In this document: positions 9,729 to 19,576 of the stretch, in pieces
Layout of the letters: the number at the start of each line of letters is the position of its first letter
Position numbering within the stretch: the stretch's first letter is position 1
Source: Macrosoma leucophasiata
Lineage: Eukaryota; Arthropoda; Insecta; Lepidoptera; Hedylidae
Length of the DNA stretch: 64,000 nt
Assembly (NCBI GenBank): GCA_036365455.1
Contig: JAWQUS010000004.1
Coordinates: 2,859,501-2,923,500, forward strand
Direction: 5' to 3'
Notes under the pieces: model-generated
The model's database searches: none
The model's input: only the letters and a program-made list of their open reading frames with translations
What the model was told of the DNA's origin: nothing
Position numbers and translations under genes: made by a program

Positions 9729-9914
9729 GGTGAGGTATAAGGGCATGATGATCCCATCGCCCAATGGATTAGAATCGTATTCAGACCTGAGACCTTAATT
9801 GTCATGTTTCTGTGAAGGTTATTTCGGGGCATCTACTCGGAACACCATTATACGTGATTATACTGGATACTAACGTTTGGCTAGTCTTATGTCGGTAATT
9901 CCCATCTTCTTTGT

Positions 9915-10258
9915 TCAAACGTAACTTCACGCCCAAATATAATTCCTAGAGGGGGTCCAAAGAGGTAGGGAGAGGTAAATGCATGCATTCAAGTATAAAT
10001 ACAAACACCCACGGTTAGGTTTTGTCCCGTGTTACAGGCGACGAGCCTGTTGTCATCTCCGAGTACATAACCAAACATCGAGATACTGGGAATCGGCCAG
10101 AAAATGATAAAATCCCAATAGAATCAGAAATAAAGGATTTTTATCTCTTTAAACCTAACAGAATTTATATCTCTTTAAGCCTATCTCTGGTAGCCCCCGA
10201 TCCTGGAATCAAACCCAGGACCCCAGCGTAGCAGTAGTGGCCTGCTACCACTTCACAT
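9915..10258 (-). repeat. SINE family C copy (reverse)
   Basis: Body strings (GAGGTAAATGCATGCATTCA, TGTTGTCATCTCCGAG) lead to a reversed tRNA-like head with GGAATCAAACCC and CCTGCTACCACTT. A segment ATCTCTTTAA is duplicated inside (10141-10180), a local rearrangement. Confidence 0.75.
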
Positions 10259-10274
10259 TCTGGCGTCGGGACTT

Positions 10275-10404
10275 GACGACCCCACCGCCCAGTAGCGGAA
10301 GAATTTTACTTCTACTGGAAGAGAATTCTTCCACCAGTGCAGTCAGTCAACTGAACAATGGCAGTTAAATAATATATATATAGTTAATAATTATAACTGG
10401 GCGG
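10275..10404. repeat. CACTG/GTGGAAGAATT repeat segment
   Basis: CGGAAGAATTTTACTTCTACTGGAAGAGAATTCTT followed by GTGCAGTCAGTCAACTGAAC, closely matched at 54715-54775. CCGCCCAGT at 10281 and ACTGGGCGG at 10396 form an inverted pair around it. Class unknown. Confidence 0.45.
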
Positions 10405-10498
10405 TATTTATCTCTTTAAACTTATCTCTGGTAGCCCCCGACCCGGGAATCGAACCCAAGATCCCAGCGTAGTAGTAGCGGCCTGCTACCACTTGACT
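10405..10498 (-). repeat. SINE family C head fragment (reverse)
   Basis: Only the tRNA-like head remains: GGGAATCGAACCCAAGATC and GGCCTGCTACCACTTGAC. It may have been one element with 9915-10258 before the intervening sequence was inserted. Confidence 0.65.
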
Positions 10499-10614
10499 TC
10501 TAAGACAGTTTTTGTTTTATCCACTTTCTTTTACACAAGCAATAGGAAAATTAAAAAATAAAGCTTGTGAAACTATGACAGTGAAATATTTGTTTGCTTA
10601 TAAACAAACTTTTT

Positions 10615-10906
10615 ACTGGTGGTAGAGCTCCAGTGACGGAGCTCGCGGGCGTAGGCACCACCGCATTACCTAATATACTTGCCGCTAAATGACAGTGTTT
10701 AGCACTATCGTGTTCCGGTCAGGTGGTAATGTACGGCCCTGTAATTTCCGGCACAGAGGCATATCACCTTAGGCCTCAGGAGTGGTAACGCATCTGCATT
10801 TTGACCTTGGTCTTTGTGTGAGTGTCTATAGGCTGCAGTCATCACTGAACATCAACGTGAACTGCATGCTTGTTTGCCACTTCTATCACATAAAAAAATA
10901 AATAAA
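10615..10906 (+). repeat. Family A full-length copy abutting a splice donor
   Basis: Full-length unit with 5' hairpin. Its tail ACATAAAAAAATAAATAAAT ends within about 10 bp of the spineless exon boundary at 10915. In gene orientation the intron therefore opens GTAAGTAA and runs straight into the reversed tail. Confidence 0.9.
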
Positions 10907-10914
10907 TTACTTAC

Positions 10915-11021
10915 ATTCTTGATGAGCGCTAGCCACATAAGCCAGGTCGTCGTAATGCACCAGATCGTAGCCGCCCATGTTGGCTAACTCAGCATCCGTG
11001 TAGCCGAGCAGCATCTTACCC
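10915..11021 (-). CDS. ss: spineless exon: first half of PAS-B
   Basis: 107 bp, residue 194 (split) to 230 (split). Acceptor TTCCAG|GGGTAAG and donor GAAT|GTAAGTAA. It encodes GKMLLGYTDAELANMGGYDL and VHYDDLAYVASAHQE, the helical core of PAS-B (compare the GY.E.EL...G YDF.H.DD pattern of PAS folds). Phase in completes AG|G (Arg), phase out gives T|TA (Leu). Short exon size and both splice phases agree with neighbours, so the call does not depend on an isolated ORF. Confidence 0.92.
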
Positions 11022-11117
11022 CTGGAACGAAAAAAACACAGTTTACCTTTGGTACATCAACAGAATGTCCTCATGATAAAAAAATATACTTAATCAAAAT
11101 AGGCTGATCACGATTAA

Positions 11118-11472
11118 TAATAATGGCAACCCATTGTACATCCCACTGCTGGGCACTAGTCTCTCCCCTTTTTGGGGGGAGAGCTGGAGCTTACTCCACC
11201 ACGCTGCTCCAATGCGGATTGGTGGAGGTGGGTGGGTTAGTGGCCAACCCGCTATCGGATGTTTTTCAAACCACCCATAAGGCCTCTGACAAGGTTTAAC
11301 GACTGCAATTTATCAATAGCAACCGGGACCGACGGCTTAACGTGCCCTCCGAAGCACAGAAACGCGCATTTTAATTTGCCACTAGCGGTCACCCATCACA
11401 CTACCCAACCGCTTAACCGAGTAGATCGCTTACGATCTACACCAGCCGCTGGGTCATGCGCGCTTCCATGTT
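11118..11472 (-). repeat. SINE family B, complete copy with 13-bp TSD
   Basis: A 355-bp element in reverse orientation, from AATAATGGCAACCC (tail end) to CTGGGTCATGCGCGC (head). It is flanked by TGATCACGATTAA at 11105-11117 and again at 11473-11485, a perfect 13-bp target-site duplication. This defines the element's ends and its mode of insertion. Confidence 0.92.
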
Positions 11473-12065
11473 TGATCACGATTAAATGAAGGTATCAAGA
11501 CCAAAATCCAAGGAAACACCATAAGACAATGTTATTGTTATCGTTCTAATAGAAAAATCAATAATCGTAATTCATTTACAGCAATGCGGAACTTTAAAGG
11601 AATGACTTCCAATGAATTTTGCTGCGTACAAAATGTATAATTGAGTACCCATGGATGTCTGTACTGTGACCAATGGGTTTATAGTCAGTTTGTAATAAGC
11701 GTTCGCTGGAAACATCGGTTTTGGTGGATTGAATACGACCGAATGTGATGACTTTGATTTGAATGAGTTAAAAGACAAAGCTGCGTTAATTCGTTCTGAT
11801 GATATTGATGTAATAGCTGGACCAGAAGATTTTGATTTATAATATGATTATTAGAGTTCATATAGTTATAGTCATGTGTTTGAACTTATTTCTTGTAACT
11901 ATAAAGGTTTACAAGAAAATGAATTTATAATTTAGGCATAATACAATTGAGGCGATTTCATTTTTCTTACTTTAATATTTTTTTTAAGTTAAATCTATAT
12001 TGGCCCTGTTCTGTTTCGAGATCACTTCATTCAGTGAAACTTCATCAGTTAATAATGAATTATAA

Positions 12066-12326
12066 TCTATTTAAATATATATAAATCAATTGCTGTTCGT
12101 TAGTCTCGCTAAAACTCGAGAACGGCTGGACCGATTCGGATAATTTTGGTTTTGAATGATTTTTGAAAATCCAAGGAAGGTTTAAAAGGTAAAAAAATAT
12201 GAAGAAATTTGAAGGGAAATAGTAAAAATCATAATATTATGTTTGCCATACAAATAGTCCGTATCTATCAAACCTTTGACACATTATTTCATTCTGAGGC
12301 AATACGAAGTTTGCCGGGTCAGCTAG
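12066..12326 (+). mobile_element. Helitron-like element, family H3 copy 1
   Basis: Starts TCTATTTAAATATATA after A and contains AAATCAATTGCTGTTCGTTA and CTCGAGAACGGCTGGACCGA. It ends GGCAATACGAAGTTTGCC (a 5-bp-stem hairpin), GGGTC and AGCTAG before T. Copies at 26582 and 55400 share ends and length. Confidence 0.65.
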
Positions 12327-12369
12327 TTACATTATAAAATATAAATTGTTTTTCAATATCAATACTTAC

Positions 12370-12557
12370 CTTTGATCCATAGAGACTAGAGAGAGATCGA
12401 GCTTGTGCTTGCTCTTGAACATGACTTCCTTCTGAGGTATTTCTAGCAGACTGGGAGGGCCAAACGGTGCGCAGATTGCAAATAATGCTAGTGGTGGTTC
12501 CTCAGTTTTCTTGTTCTGCCCGTGAAGGACTTTTATCCGGCCTCGGATGTCTAGCCT
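12370..12557 (-). CDS. ss: spineless exon: PAS-A end, linker, PAS-B start
   Basis: 188 bp, residues 132-193 plus two bases of 194. Acceptor TTTCACAG|AGG, donor CAAAG|GTAAGTATT. It encodes RLDIRGRIKVLHGQNKKTEE (last PAS-A strand with the RGR.K.LHGQ signature of AhR-type PAS-A), PPLALFAICAPFGPPSLLEI and PQKEVMFKSKHKLDLSLVSM, where FKSKHKLDLS begins PAS-B. The KTEEPP linker is short compared with vertebrate AhR (from memory, approximate). No anomalies. Confidence 0.93.
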
Positions 12558-13206
12558 CTGTGAAAGTTATGGCTGAATTGTGAACATTATCTATTTCAGT
12601 TGAAGATATTATTTCATTGTAAACTATATGCCTTAATAGTATGGTAATGACAGAATATAAAGAGAATGGAAAAAGTAATTAGCGTAATTTAACGCCTGTA
12701 TTTCCTGTATGCATGCAATGATTGTGTGCATGTCCTGTATGTTTGAAAGCATACATGATAACATTCACGACGCCCCATTTTTGTCCCATCCCATGTAATA
12801 AGTAGCGAGACTATTGACAATTAGCTACATTGTCAAAATCAAAGGGTGACACTGTAAATATTTCAAAACATGGGAAAATTTATTAAATTGATATTTTGAC
12901 AGACCCTTCTATTGGGTGATTTTTATCATTTATTCAGTTGTTTATCCATAAAAATAGTTTTATTTTACTAAAACCTTGCGAAGACTTTATGACTGAGTAA
13001 GAAAGTTAGTTTTTTATAAATTATGAGATTGGTAGTAGTGTGGTACTTATAAATGTTAAAAACTAAGTTAAAAACAAACTTAAAAAGTAGATAATTAATG
13101 TTTCTTGCAAAATCGAAAAATCTGACATAGTAGGCTATAAAAAAGTAAAAAATTGTATTAAATAAACTTATGCTTTATCTATCATAATTTGAAAATACCT
13201 TCTTAC
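12558..13206. other. spineless intron
   Basis: 649 bp. A degenerate reversed family C body remains at about 12700-12830 (TGTATGTTTGAAAGCATACA, TAATAAGTAGCGAGACTATT). The rest is AT-rich. Confidence 0.8.
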
Positions 13207-13416
13207 CAAGAAACCAGATGTATTATCTAGTAAACATCTAAATCGGACAGTGAAACTCCTTTCCAGAAGATGTGCCCGGTCTGGTCGAAGAACATCTTGT
13301 AGAGTGAGATTGTTTACTTCTGGCGGCAAAAAGGAGTTCCATAGTAGTTGTCTCTGAAGCTCTTCCCTGTCTTCTGAATGTACTAGCTCGTACACTGATT
13401 GATGGACTATGTCTGA
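13207..13416 (-). CDS. ss: spineless exon: PAS-A second half
   Basis: 210 bp, residues 62-131, phase 0 at both ends. Acceptor ATCTTTTCAG|TCAGAC, donor TTCTTG|GTAAGA. It encodes SDIVHQSVYELVHSEDREEL, QRQLLWNSFLPPEVNNLTLQ, DVLRPDRAHLLERSFTVRFR and CLLDNTSGFL. The (S/T)DI.HQS.YE..H.EDR.E...QL.W pattern and the RCLLDN(T/S)SGFL strand are diagnostic of AhR/Spineless PAS-A. A naive ORF would start at the internal Met equivalent and run past the donor; the true exon does neither. PAS-A carries the main dimerisation surface for Tango/ARNT. Confidence 0.95.
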
Positions 13417-13732
13417 CTGAAAAGATAAAATTGATGCGTAAGCTCACATTTAAATACCTAATGTATTCGTATTCATTATAATAATATGTATAATACAAAT
13501 AATTATTTCTTAATAATATTTAAATTTCTTCTCAATACAAGCATTCTTATTAAGCGAATAATATGCTTTTGTTAGAAACAAAATACAAATGTTAATACAT
13601 ATTATGCACCCGTAAATATTTTTAAAAATACCTTGAGTATGCATCTAATGCAATGTATGCCAATTTATTTAGGAAATGTTAAAGTCAGTTTAACATTCTA
13701 ACGAAATTGTGCATTACAGGGGTAATATCATA

Positions 13733-13895
13733 TCTATACTAAAATTATAATGCTGAAGAGTTTGTTTGTTTGCTTGAACGCGCTAATCTCAGGAACTACT
13801 GGTCCGATTTGAAAAGTTTTTTCAGTGTTAGATAGCTCATTTATCATCACCCTATGACTGATAGGAACGCGGGCAAAGCCGGGGCGCGCCGCTAG
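13733..13895 (+). mobile_element. Helitron-like element, family H2 copy 1
   Basis: TCTATACTAAAATTATAATG after A; interior CGCGCTAATCTCAGGAACTA and TCCGATTTGAAAAG; ends GCGCGCCGCTAG before T. A reverse copy lies at 36337-36484. At 163 bp it is a short internally deleted derivative. Confidence 0.65.
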
Positions 13896-13979
13896 TGAGA
13901 TACATAAGGCATAGATTTCAGGAGCAGCAACGTATTTAATAGTGTGTTTGTTGTCTGCAGTGTTCATTCACGAATACTA

Positions 13980-14815
13980 TCAGTGTGAATTGTAATTGTA
14001 CTATGATATAAAAATTCCAGTCTGTTCTTTATTATAAAGATAAAAAATCTCTATAATAAATAAGCCGTTTATTAATTCCAATTAAATTACTGAAACAAGA
14101 TAAACGTTACATGATCATTGGAAAATAAACAGATTTACTCGTATAAGGGTAAAAAAAGCAAGTCACAACTCAACCGTTAATCAATAAACCATCAATGACC
14201 CTAAAAATCGATTCGAGCTGATGATTAAAGTATCATCTGTAACGAAGATGGACATGTTAATTCTCGATTTAAGCTAAGCTAATGACAACCCTTATAGTAC
14301 GTAATACGGATTATTTTCAAGGGTAACGACGGACCATGGATTTTAACACGTCATATAACAAAGAACTGTATAAACAGTGTGGATAATATGCCGACAACAA
14401 ATGATGCGAGTACAAAACTAATTGATAATCAATGGGGTCTTTCAAGGCAGTATACTTGGTCCCCTATTTTACAACTGACATGTAAATGAATCATATACCC
14501 GAAACTATACCGTGGTAGTTGTGTGGATAGAAATGGGGTTCAGAAAATGTTTGAATGTGGGTTCGAACATATTGCGACGGCATTAAATGTCAGAAGGATG
14601 ATTTGTTTGGTAATTGCTTTTTGTTCCCTGTTCGGGGGTTGCTATGGTACGGCACAATGTTTTGTTGATATGCTATTGTTTTGTTTTGGCAATAACTTTG
14701 TTTCTTGCGTTTGATATTTTTATGATTGATGATTGGATTGCGTTTTGATTCACGCATTTATGCTTACGATTAGTTTTTACATCTGAATCTGTTCATAACA
14801 ACGCAATAAACTATA
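13980..14815. other. Non-repetitive intronic stretch
   Basis: No repeats recognised in 14040-14800. Contains AATCGATTCGAGCTGATGAT, TTATTTTCAAGGGTAACGAC and similar mixed-composition motifs between 14170 and 14420. A 63-codon plus ORF at 14523-14714 has no domain. Conserved non-coding DNA is possible but unproven. Confidence 0.4.
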
Positions 14816-14819
14816 TTTC

Positions 14820-15042
14820 ACTTGCCGCTAAATGGTAGTGTTCAGTACTATTGTGTTCCAGTCAGGTGGTAATGTACGGCCCTGTAATTCCCGGCACAGA
14901 GGTATAACACCCTTAGCCTAAGGGGTGGTAATGCATCTGCATTTTGACCTCTTGTTTTTCTGTGGGTGTCTATAGGCTGCAGTTATCACTTAACATCAAT
15001 GTGAGCTGCATGCTTGTTTGCCACTTTTATAACATAAAAAAC
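14820..15042 (+). repeat. Family A, 5'-truncated copy
   Basis: Starts at CTTGCCGCTAAATGGTAGTG, omitting the hairpin part, and ends CATAAAAAA. The interior has several substitutions against the 8673 copy. Confidence 0.85.
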
Positions 15043-15424
15043 CTAACTACTCGTGTACGTTATTTAAAAATAAATTATGTACACATACCTACTTCAATTA
15101 TAATTTAATGAATCTAAAGCTTTTTTTTTCAACATATTTTTTATTTGATTTGCACCAATTTATAAGCCTATAACTTAAAGCAGTCGAAATATTGAATAAG
15201 GTTTGGTTATATCTATATACTAATCCAGTCTCAAGATATCACGCAATCATTAGTAATTTTAGAACAAACTGGCTGTGGTAGATGGACAGACAGACACACA
15301 AGTGATCTTATACGGGCTTTTTCTTAGGTATGGAACCCTAAAAACGTGAAGACTACGTTTTTTAAATAGTTTTAGTGTCGCCGTTACAAACTTTTACAGA
15401 AGAAATTTAAAAAAGTTCATTCTA
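15043..15424. other. Intronic stretch, old repeat remnants
   Basis: Includes GACAGACAGACACACAAGTG followed by a GGAACCCTAAAAA string at 15285-15345, a type of remnant seen again near 60400 and 21420. No gene. Confidence 0.35.
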
Positions 15425-15427
15425 GAA

Positions 15428-15531
15428 AAAACGGAAAGAAAAATTTGACTTCGGGCAGGAATCGAACCTGCGACCTCAGGATTCATTCCTGCCGGAAGTC
15501 AAATTTTTCTTTCCGTTTTTTCTTTAATTTC
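15428..15531. repeat. Family D SINE with internal inversion (hairpin)
   Basis: AAACGGAAAGAAAAATTTGA, CTTCGGGCAGGAAT is followed 20 bases later by its reverse complement ending TTTTTCTTTCCGTTTTTTCTTT. The loop holds CGAACCTGCGACCTCAGGA, the reversed B-box region of family D. The arms are about 40 bp and nearly perfect. Confidence 0.75.
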
Positions 15532-16257
15532 TTAAGTTCTTAAGTAATTGCGAAAACTAAATAGTAGAAAAGTTCATTCATTGAAACAAAAAATAATAAT
15601 ATTAATTTCCAAATTTATAGGTACGATAGGTACTAGCGTTAACAGAAGGTCGATGAATATTAGATAGAGTTTAAAGTAGCCTTAACTCCAACTCCTTTCA
15701 TTCATTTTAACATGCCTCCCCCTAGAGCCAATCTTGAGACCCTAGAGTCCATCCCCTTGGTGGTCAACTGGTGACACCCTTGACAACAGTAATGTGCTAT
15801 TAAGACAAAAAACTTCAGCGAGAGCATCATTAAAATAATGACTTAGTATATCTTGTGCCACAACTATCCAAGGTATTAAGTTAATCCGTAATTTTACATA
15901 CAATGTTGGACTCACTTCATTTATAAAACACCTGGTTAGTTTCTTTACGCACAGCCAGTCGGCCATTACGTGTGCGATCGATGCAAAGCCACCTGGCGCG
16001 AAGGCTTGAAGTTAATCTCTGACCCTTGTTTCGGAAATAGAATAGGGAGTTGGTGAAATTATAGTAATTTTTTAATCATTCATCTTAGTTGCGGCTTGTT
16101 TTGGATTTCCATTGTTTTTTATTTGGGGTTCTATTTTACGTATTGATAATTTAATCTGTTACTGGTTCAAGGCTTGTTATAGTAAAATGTTAATAATAAT
16201 GTTGTAAATAATATATGCATACCTACGTAATTTCTCCAAATATTTTTGCCTCTGGCC
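15532..16257. other. Intronic stretch, nothing recognised
   Basis: No repeat family or gene seen. A 74-codon minus ORF at 15742-15966 lacks any domain and is not supported. Confidence 0.4.
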
Positions 16258-16833
16258 TAAATTATTGCCCTATATTACCATCGAAATACGTTACTGGTAG
16301 AGTTCTAGAGTAGGAGCTTGAGGGCGTACTCCACTGCATTACCTAATCTATCTGTCGCCAATTTTTTTTAGGTAATGAAAGTGGCAAACAAGTTTGCAGT
16401 TCACATTGATGTTAAATGATGACTGCAGCCTATACACACCCACCCAAATGCCTACCAAGGCCAAAATGCAGATGCGTTACCACACCTGAGGCCTAAGGTG
16501 TTATGCCTCTATGCCGGATATTACAGGGCCGTACATTGCCATCTGACCGGAACACGATAGTGCTGAACACTACCATTTAGGGGGAAGTATATTAGGTAAC
16601 GCGGAGGTGCATACGCCCGCGAGCTCCGTCGCGGGAGCTCTGCCACCATAAATTTAATACAAATATTTAATTATTGCCATACAATACCATCGGAACACGA
16701 CACTGGTAGAGTGCCAGTGTAGGAGCTCGAGGGCGTATACACCACTGCATTACCTAATCTATCGGTCGCCAAATAGTAGTGCTTCGATTGGATGGTAATG
16801 TATTACCCCGTAATCACAGAAACTATCACAGAA
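16258..16833 (+). repeat. Old family A copies interrupted by a younger one
   Basis: Segment 16258-16360 (ATTACCATCGAAATACG, ACTGGTAGAG, GAGGGCGTACTCCACTGC) is repeated at 16672-16775 with about 15-20% differences. Between them sits a younger reverse family A copy (16362-16652). The second segment continues as family A until a family B insertion at 16834. Confidence 0.7.
16362..16652 (-). repeat. Family A full-length copy (reverse)
   Basis: Runs from TAATGAAAGTGGCAAACAAG to GAGCTCCGTCGCGGGAGCTC and TGCCACCA. The 5' hairpin is intact with changed loop bases. Confidence 0.85.
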
Positions 16834-17187
16834 GTGCGCATGGCCCCGCAGCTGGTGTAGATCGGAAGCGATCTACTCGGTTAAGCGATACGGCCGCGAT
16901 CGGGTGTGTGAGGGGTGACCGCTAGTAGCAAATTAAAATGCGCGTTTCCGTGCTTCGGAGGGCACGGTTAGCCGTTGATCCCGGTTGCTATCGATAGATA
17001 GCAGTCGTTAAACCTCGTCGGAGGTCTTTGAAAATAACTGACAGCGGGTTAACCACTTACCCTTATCTCCACTAATCCGCATTGGAGCAGCGTGGTGGAG
17101 TAAGCTCCAGCCCTCCCCCCAAGAAGGGGACAGACTCGTGCTGAGCAGTGGGACGTATCAAGGGTTGCCATTACTATTATTATAAAT
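16834..17187 (+). repeat. SINE family B nested in family A
   Basis: GTGCGCATGGCCCCGCAGC through GGGTTGCCATTACTATTATT. Flanking family A reads ACTATCACAGAA before and ATATCACAGAGACAT after, so the target ATCACAGA was duplicated and the A unit resumes after B. Confidence 0.85.
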
Positions 17188-17249
17188 ATCACAGAGACAT
17201 ATATAATATATGACTTAGATCTCAGGGTTGGCAATAGATCTGGATTAAT

Positions 17250-18020
17250 AATAATAATAATATACGGGGGGCAGAGCAGCTTGTGGCGAGCTGTTGGTGA
17301 GTAGCGACACCACCCCCTACCATCATCTCGAGTTCCTCCGAGAGAACTGGGCTCCGCCTCGTCCGCCACACAGAGGCCGGACAGAGCATCAGGTATTTCA
17401 CCTCTGGCTTGCCTTCATTGGCCGGTCACAGTGGGGCGCTAGAGGTATGGCATTTGAAGAAATTTAGATAATAGGCTGTTGTCTAAATTTCTGCAAGATT
17501 CATACACTCGGGGGTGGAAGTGTCTAAAGGCGGGGAAGCCCGCTCCGAGCTTGAGATTACTCGCTCGTGATGGTGAAACCGGGGCCACACCTCTCGACAC
17601 CCCCAGCCTCTCTCAACAGTGTTGCCCCTCGTCGACCATCGGGTTGGCTGTTTGGGGGGCCCACCAAGGAGAGGCGAGTCACCACCTGCCTAAAGTAGGA
17701 TTCGATAATGTGAAATGTTGAATATAGGCAGGTGCTGGATCTCACTCCATAGGCCCAGCCAGCTAGTCCCCCCAGTTCACCCACATAGCCCAAAATTTGG
17801 CGAATCACTTATCATTACAATAGTCCTATTATATTCTGCGGGGTCTGTCTGTGCCTGTATTATCTATTGATGCAGTCAGAGAGAGGTCCCGCCGAATATA
17901 ACCCATTACAAAGTAGATCAAAATTCTCGAAAGGGCCTCTACGTGTTGGACCCCCTATGTCCCCGCGCAAGCCTGACAAAGGTCCGGGGTTCAAATTGGA
18001 CTCCGTGCTGACGAGAGACA
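17250..18020 (+). repeat. Repeat G, copy 1 (probable LINE 3' region)
   Basis: Starts after a TAATAATAATAA run and ends GACTCCGTGCTGACGAGAGACA plus an ATA repeat. GGTCCCGCCGAATATAACCC, ATTACAAAGTAGATCA and GGGCCTCTACGTGTTGGA recur in 22020-22545. Moderately G+C-rich with no long conserved ORF. A trinucleotide tail suggests a non-LTR 3' end; the parent element is not in the window. Confidence 0.6.
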
Positions 18021-18025
18021 TAATA

Positions 18026-19462
18026 ATAATAATACACTTTATTGCACACCAAAGGAGTTAACAATTACATAAAACTACAGAAAAAGCAAATGGTGGCCTT
18101 ATTGCTACACAGCAATTTCTTCCAGGCAACCAGAATTTGAGGACAATGATAACTAAATTTGTAACATAGGGGCGTACAATTACTAAAAACTAAAATACAT
18201 TTATAAGTAAGCACAAAAACACAAAAATAAGTAGGTACATGAAAAAGAAGGAAGGTGGTAAGAATAGGTATAATGAAAGCTAAAGTGACAGATAGTAATC
18301 CTTTACTTGTTTTTTAAAAGTTTGGACAGTCTGAGCTTGCCTCACAGACAAGGGGAGTGCATTCCAGAGACGAACCGCTGACACAGTAAAAGAATTAGCT
18401 AGAAAATTAGAAGAATGAGATGGAGTTTTTAATTTTAAGTTAAGCGAAGAACGGAGAAACATGTTATTGGAAAGGTGTAAGTATTCGAAGCGTTCTTTGA
18501 GATGTATAGGAGATTGTGGTTTGAATAGAATATTGAAAAGTAGCGACAAAACGTAAGTATTCCGGCGAAGATGGATTGGGAGCCATTTGAGCTGTTTGCA
18601 GAAGTCAGAAATATGGTCATACTTGCGTAGTCCAAATATGAACCTAATGCATAAATTTTGAAGATGCTCTAATTTATGTAATTGCTCCTGTGTTAGATTC
18701 AAACAGCAGATATCGGCATAGTCAAGGATGGGAAAAAGTAATGAATGTACAAGCTCAATTTTCGTGGAAACGGGCAGAAAATGATGCAACCTTCTTAGTG
18801 AATGGACCGCAGCAAACATCTTTCTGCTCACCTGGCTAATCTGCGGAGCCCATGACAAACATCTGTCCATTGTGATTCCCAAATTCCTTACTGTATCCAC
18901 AAAAGGAATGATGTGGCCATCAAATACTATATCAGGTAATATCTCCCAGTCAATCTTATGTATTAGCCTAGAGCTACCGAATAATATTAACTGTGTTTTA
19001 GACGGATTAATTTTGAGTCCAAATGAATAACTCCACTTCAAAATACTTAAGAGGTCTTCATTAAAATTGACGAATGCTGTTGGTAGATCATCGAGAGAAG
19101 TTTGTACATAAATTTGCAAATCGTCTGCATACAAGTGGTAGAGAGAAGATATGCGGTGAACTATAGAGTTAATGAAAATAGCAAAGAGCAAAGGAGACAA
19201 CACGCCACCTTGTAGGACACCGGCATAGGTTGCGCATCAAGTGGAGAAGCGGTCAACAGTATGTAATCGTTGCCGGCGCCCACACAAGTAACTGCGAAAC
19301 CAGTCAATTGTATTCGGAGATATGTTATGAGAACGGAGGACAGCTAACAATATATCAAAATCTACACAGTTGTTAAAAGCATTGCTGAAGTCCAACAACG
19401 CTAACAAAGTGAATTGTTGCGTGTCCATCCCACACCGGATGTCGTCCGTATATCCGTCCCAC
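18026..19462 (-). mobile_element. LINE (non-LTR retrotransposon), 5'-truncated
   Basis: Minus-strand element whose 3' end lies at 18026-18045 in an ATT-type tail preceded by CAATAAAGTG. The 5' end stops near 19462 at a family A fragment. It shares protein sequence with the longer LINE at 27463-30058 (IRFIFGLRKYDHIS, WLPIHLRRNTYVLSLLF, RLWNALPLSVRQAQT), so both are one clade. Confidence 0.85.
18280..19203 (-). pseudogene. LINE reverse transcriptase, C-terminal 307 codons
   Basis: Contains the RT active-site motif C as LYHLYADDLQIYVQ near residue 28 and the motif D area FGLKINPSKTQLILF. The post-RT region reads RKMFAAVHSLRRLHHFLP, DYADICCLNLTQEQLHKLEH and a terminal RLWNALPL. The part upstream (motif A, LLALLDFSNAFN) is in another frame at 19237-19524, so at least one frameshift or small insertion separates motif A from motif B/C and the gene is dead. 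The endonuclease and the first half of RT are missing. Clade is uncertain (Jockey/CR1-like by overall look). Confidence 0.85.
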
Positions 19463-19576
19463 GCATACGCATCTATTTTTTGACCTTGGTCTTTGTGTAA
19501 GTGTCTATAGGCTGCAGTCATCACTTAACATCAATGTGAACTGCATGTTTGTTCGCCACTTCTATTACATAAGAAG
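19463..19576 (+). repeat. Family A 3' fragment
   Basis: Starts within ACGCATCTATTTTTTGACC and ends TTCTATTACATAAGAAGAAG. It abuts the 5' end of the LINE, so either the LINE truncated there or the two joined by later deletion. Confidence 0.75.

Larger units (their letters stand above)
9194..10914. other. spineless intron with dense SINE cluster
   Basis: 1721 bp holding, from left to right, B (9245-9533), A (9541-9728), C (9915-10258), C fragment (10405-10498) and A (10615-10906). Very little other sequence remains. Confidence 0.85.
11022..12369. other. spineless intron
   Basis: 1348 bp. Contains a complete family B SINE (11118-11472) and a Helitron-like H3 element (12066-12326). The 11490-12060 part is AT-rich and without recognised repeats. 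Confidence 0.85.

Noticed and set aside
13238..13498. Second minus-strand ORF over the PAS-A exon
   Set aside because: Different frame from the AhR-like protein and extends across the intron border.
14523..14714. 63-codon Cys-rich ORF as small secreted peptide
   Set aside because: No signal-peptide-like start, inside the spineless intron in antisense, and no supporting context.
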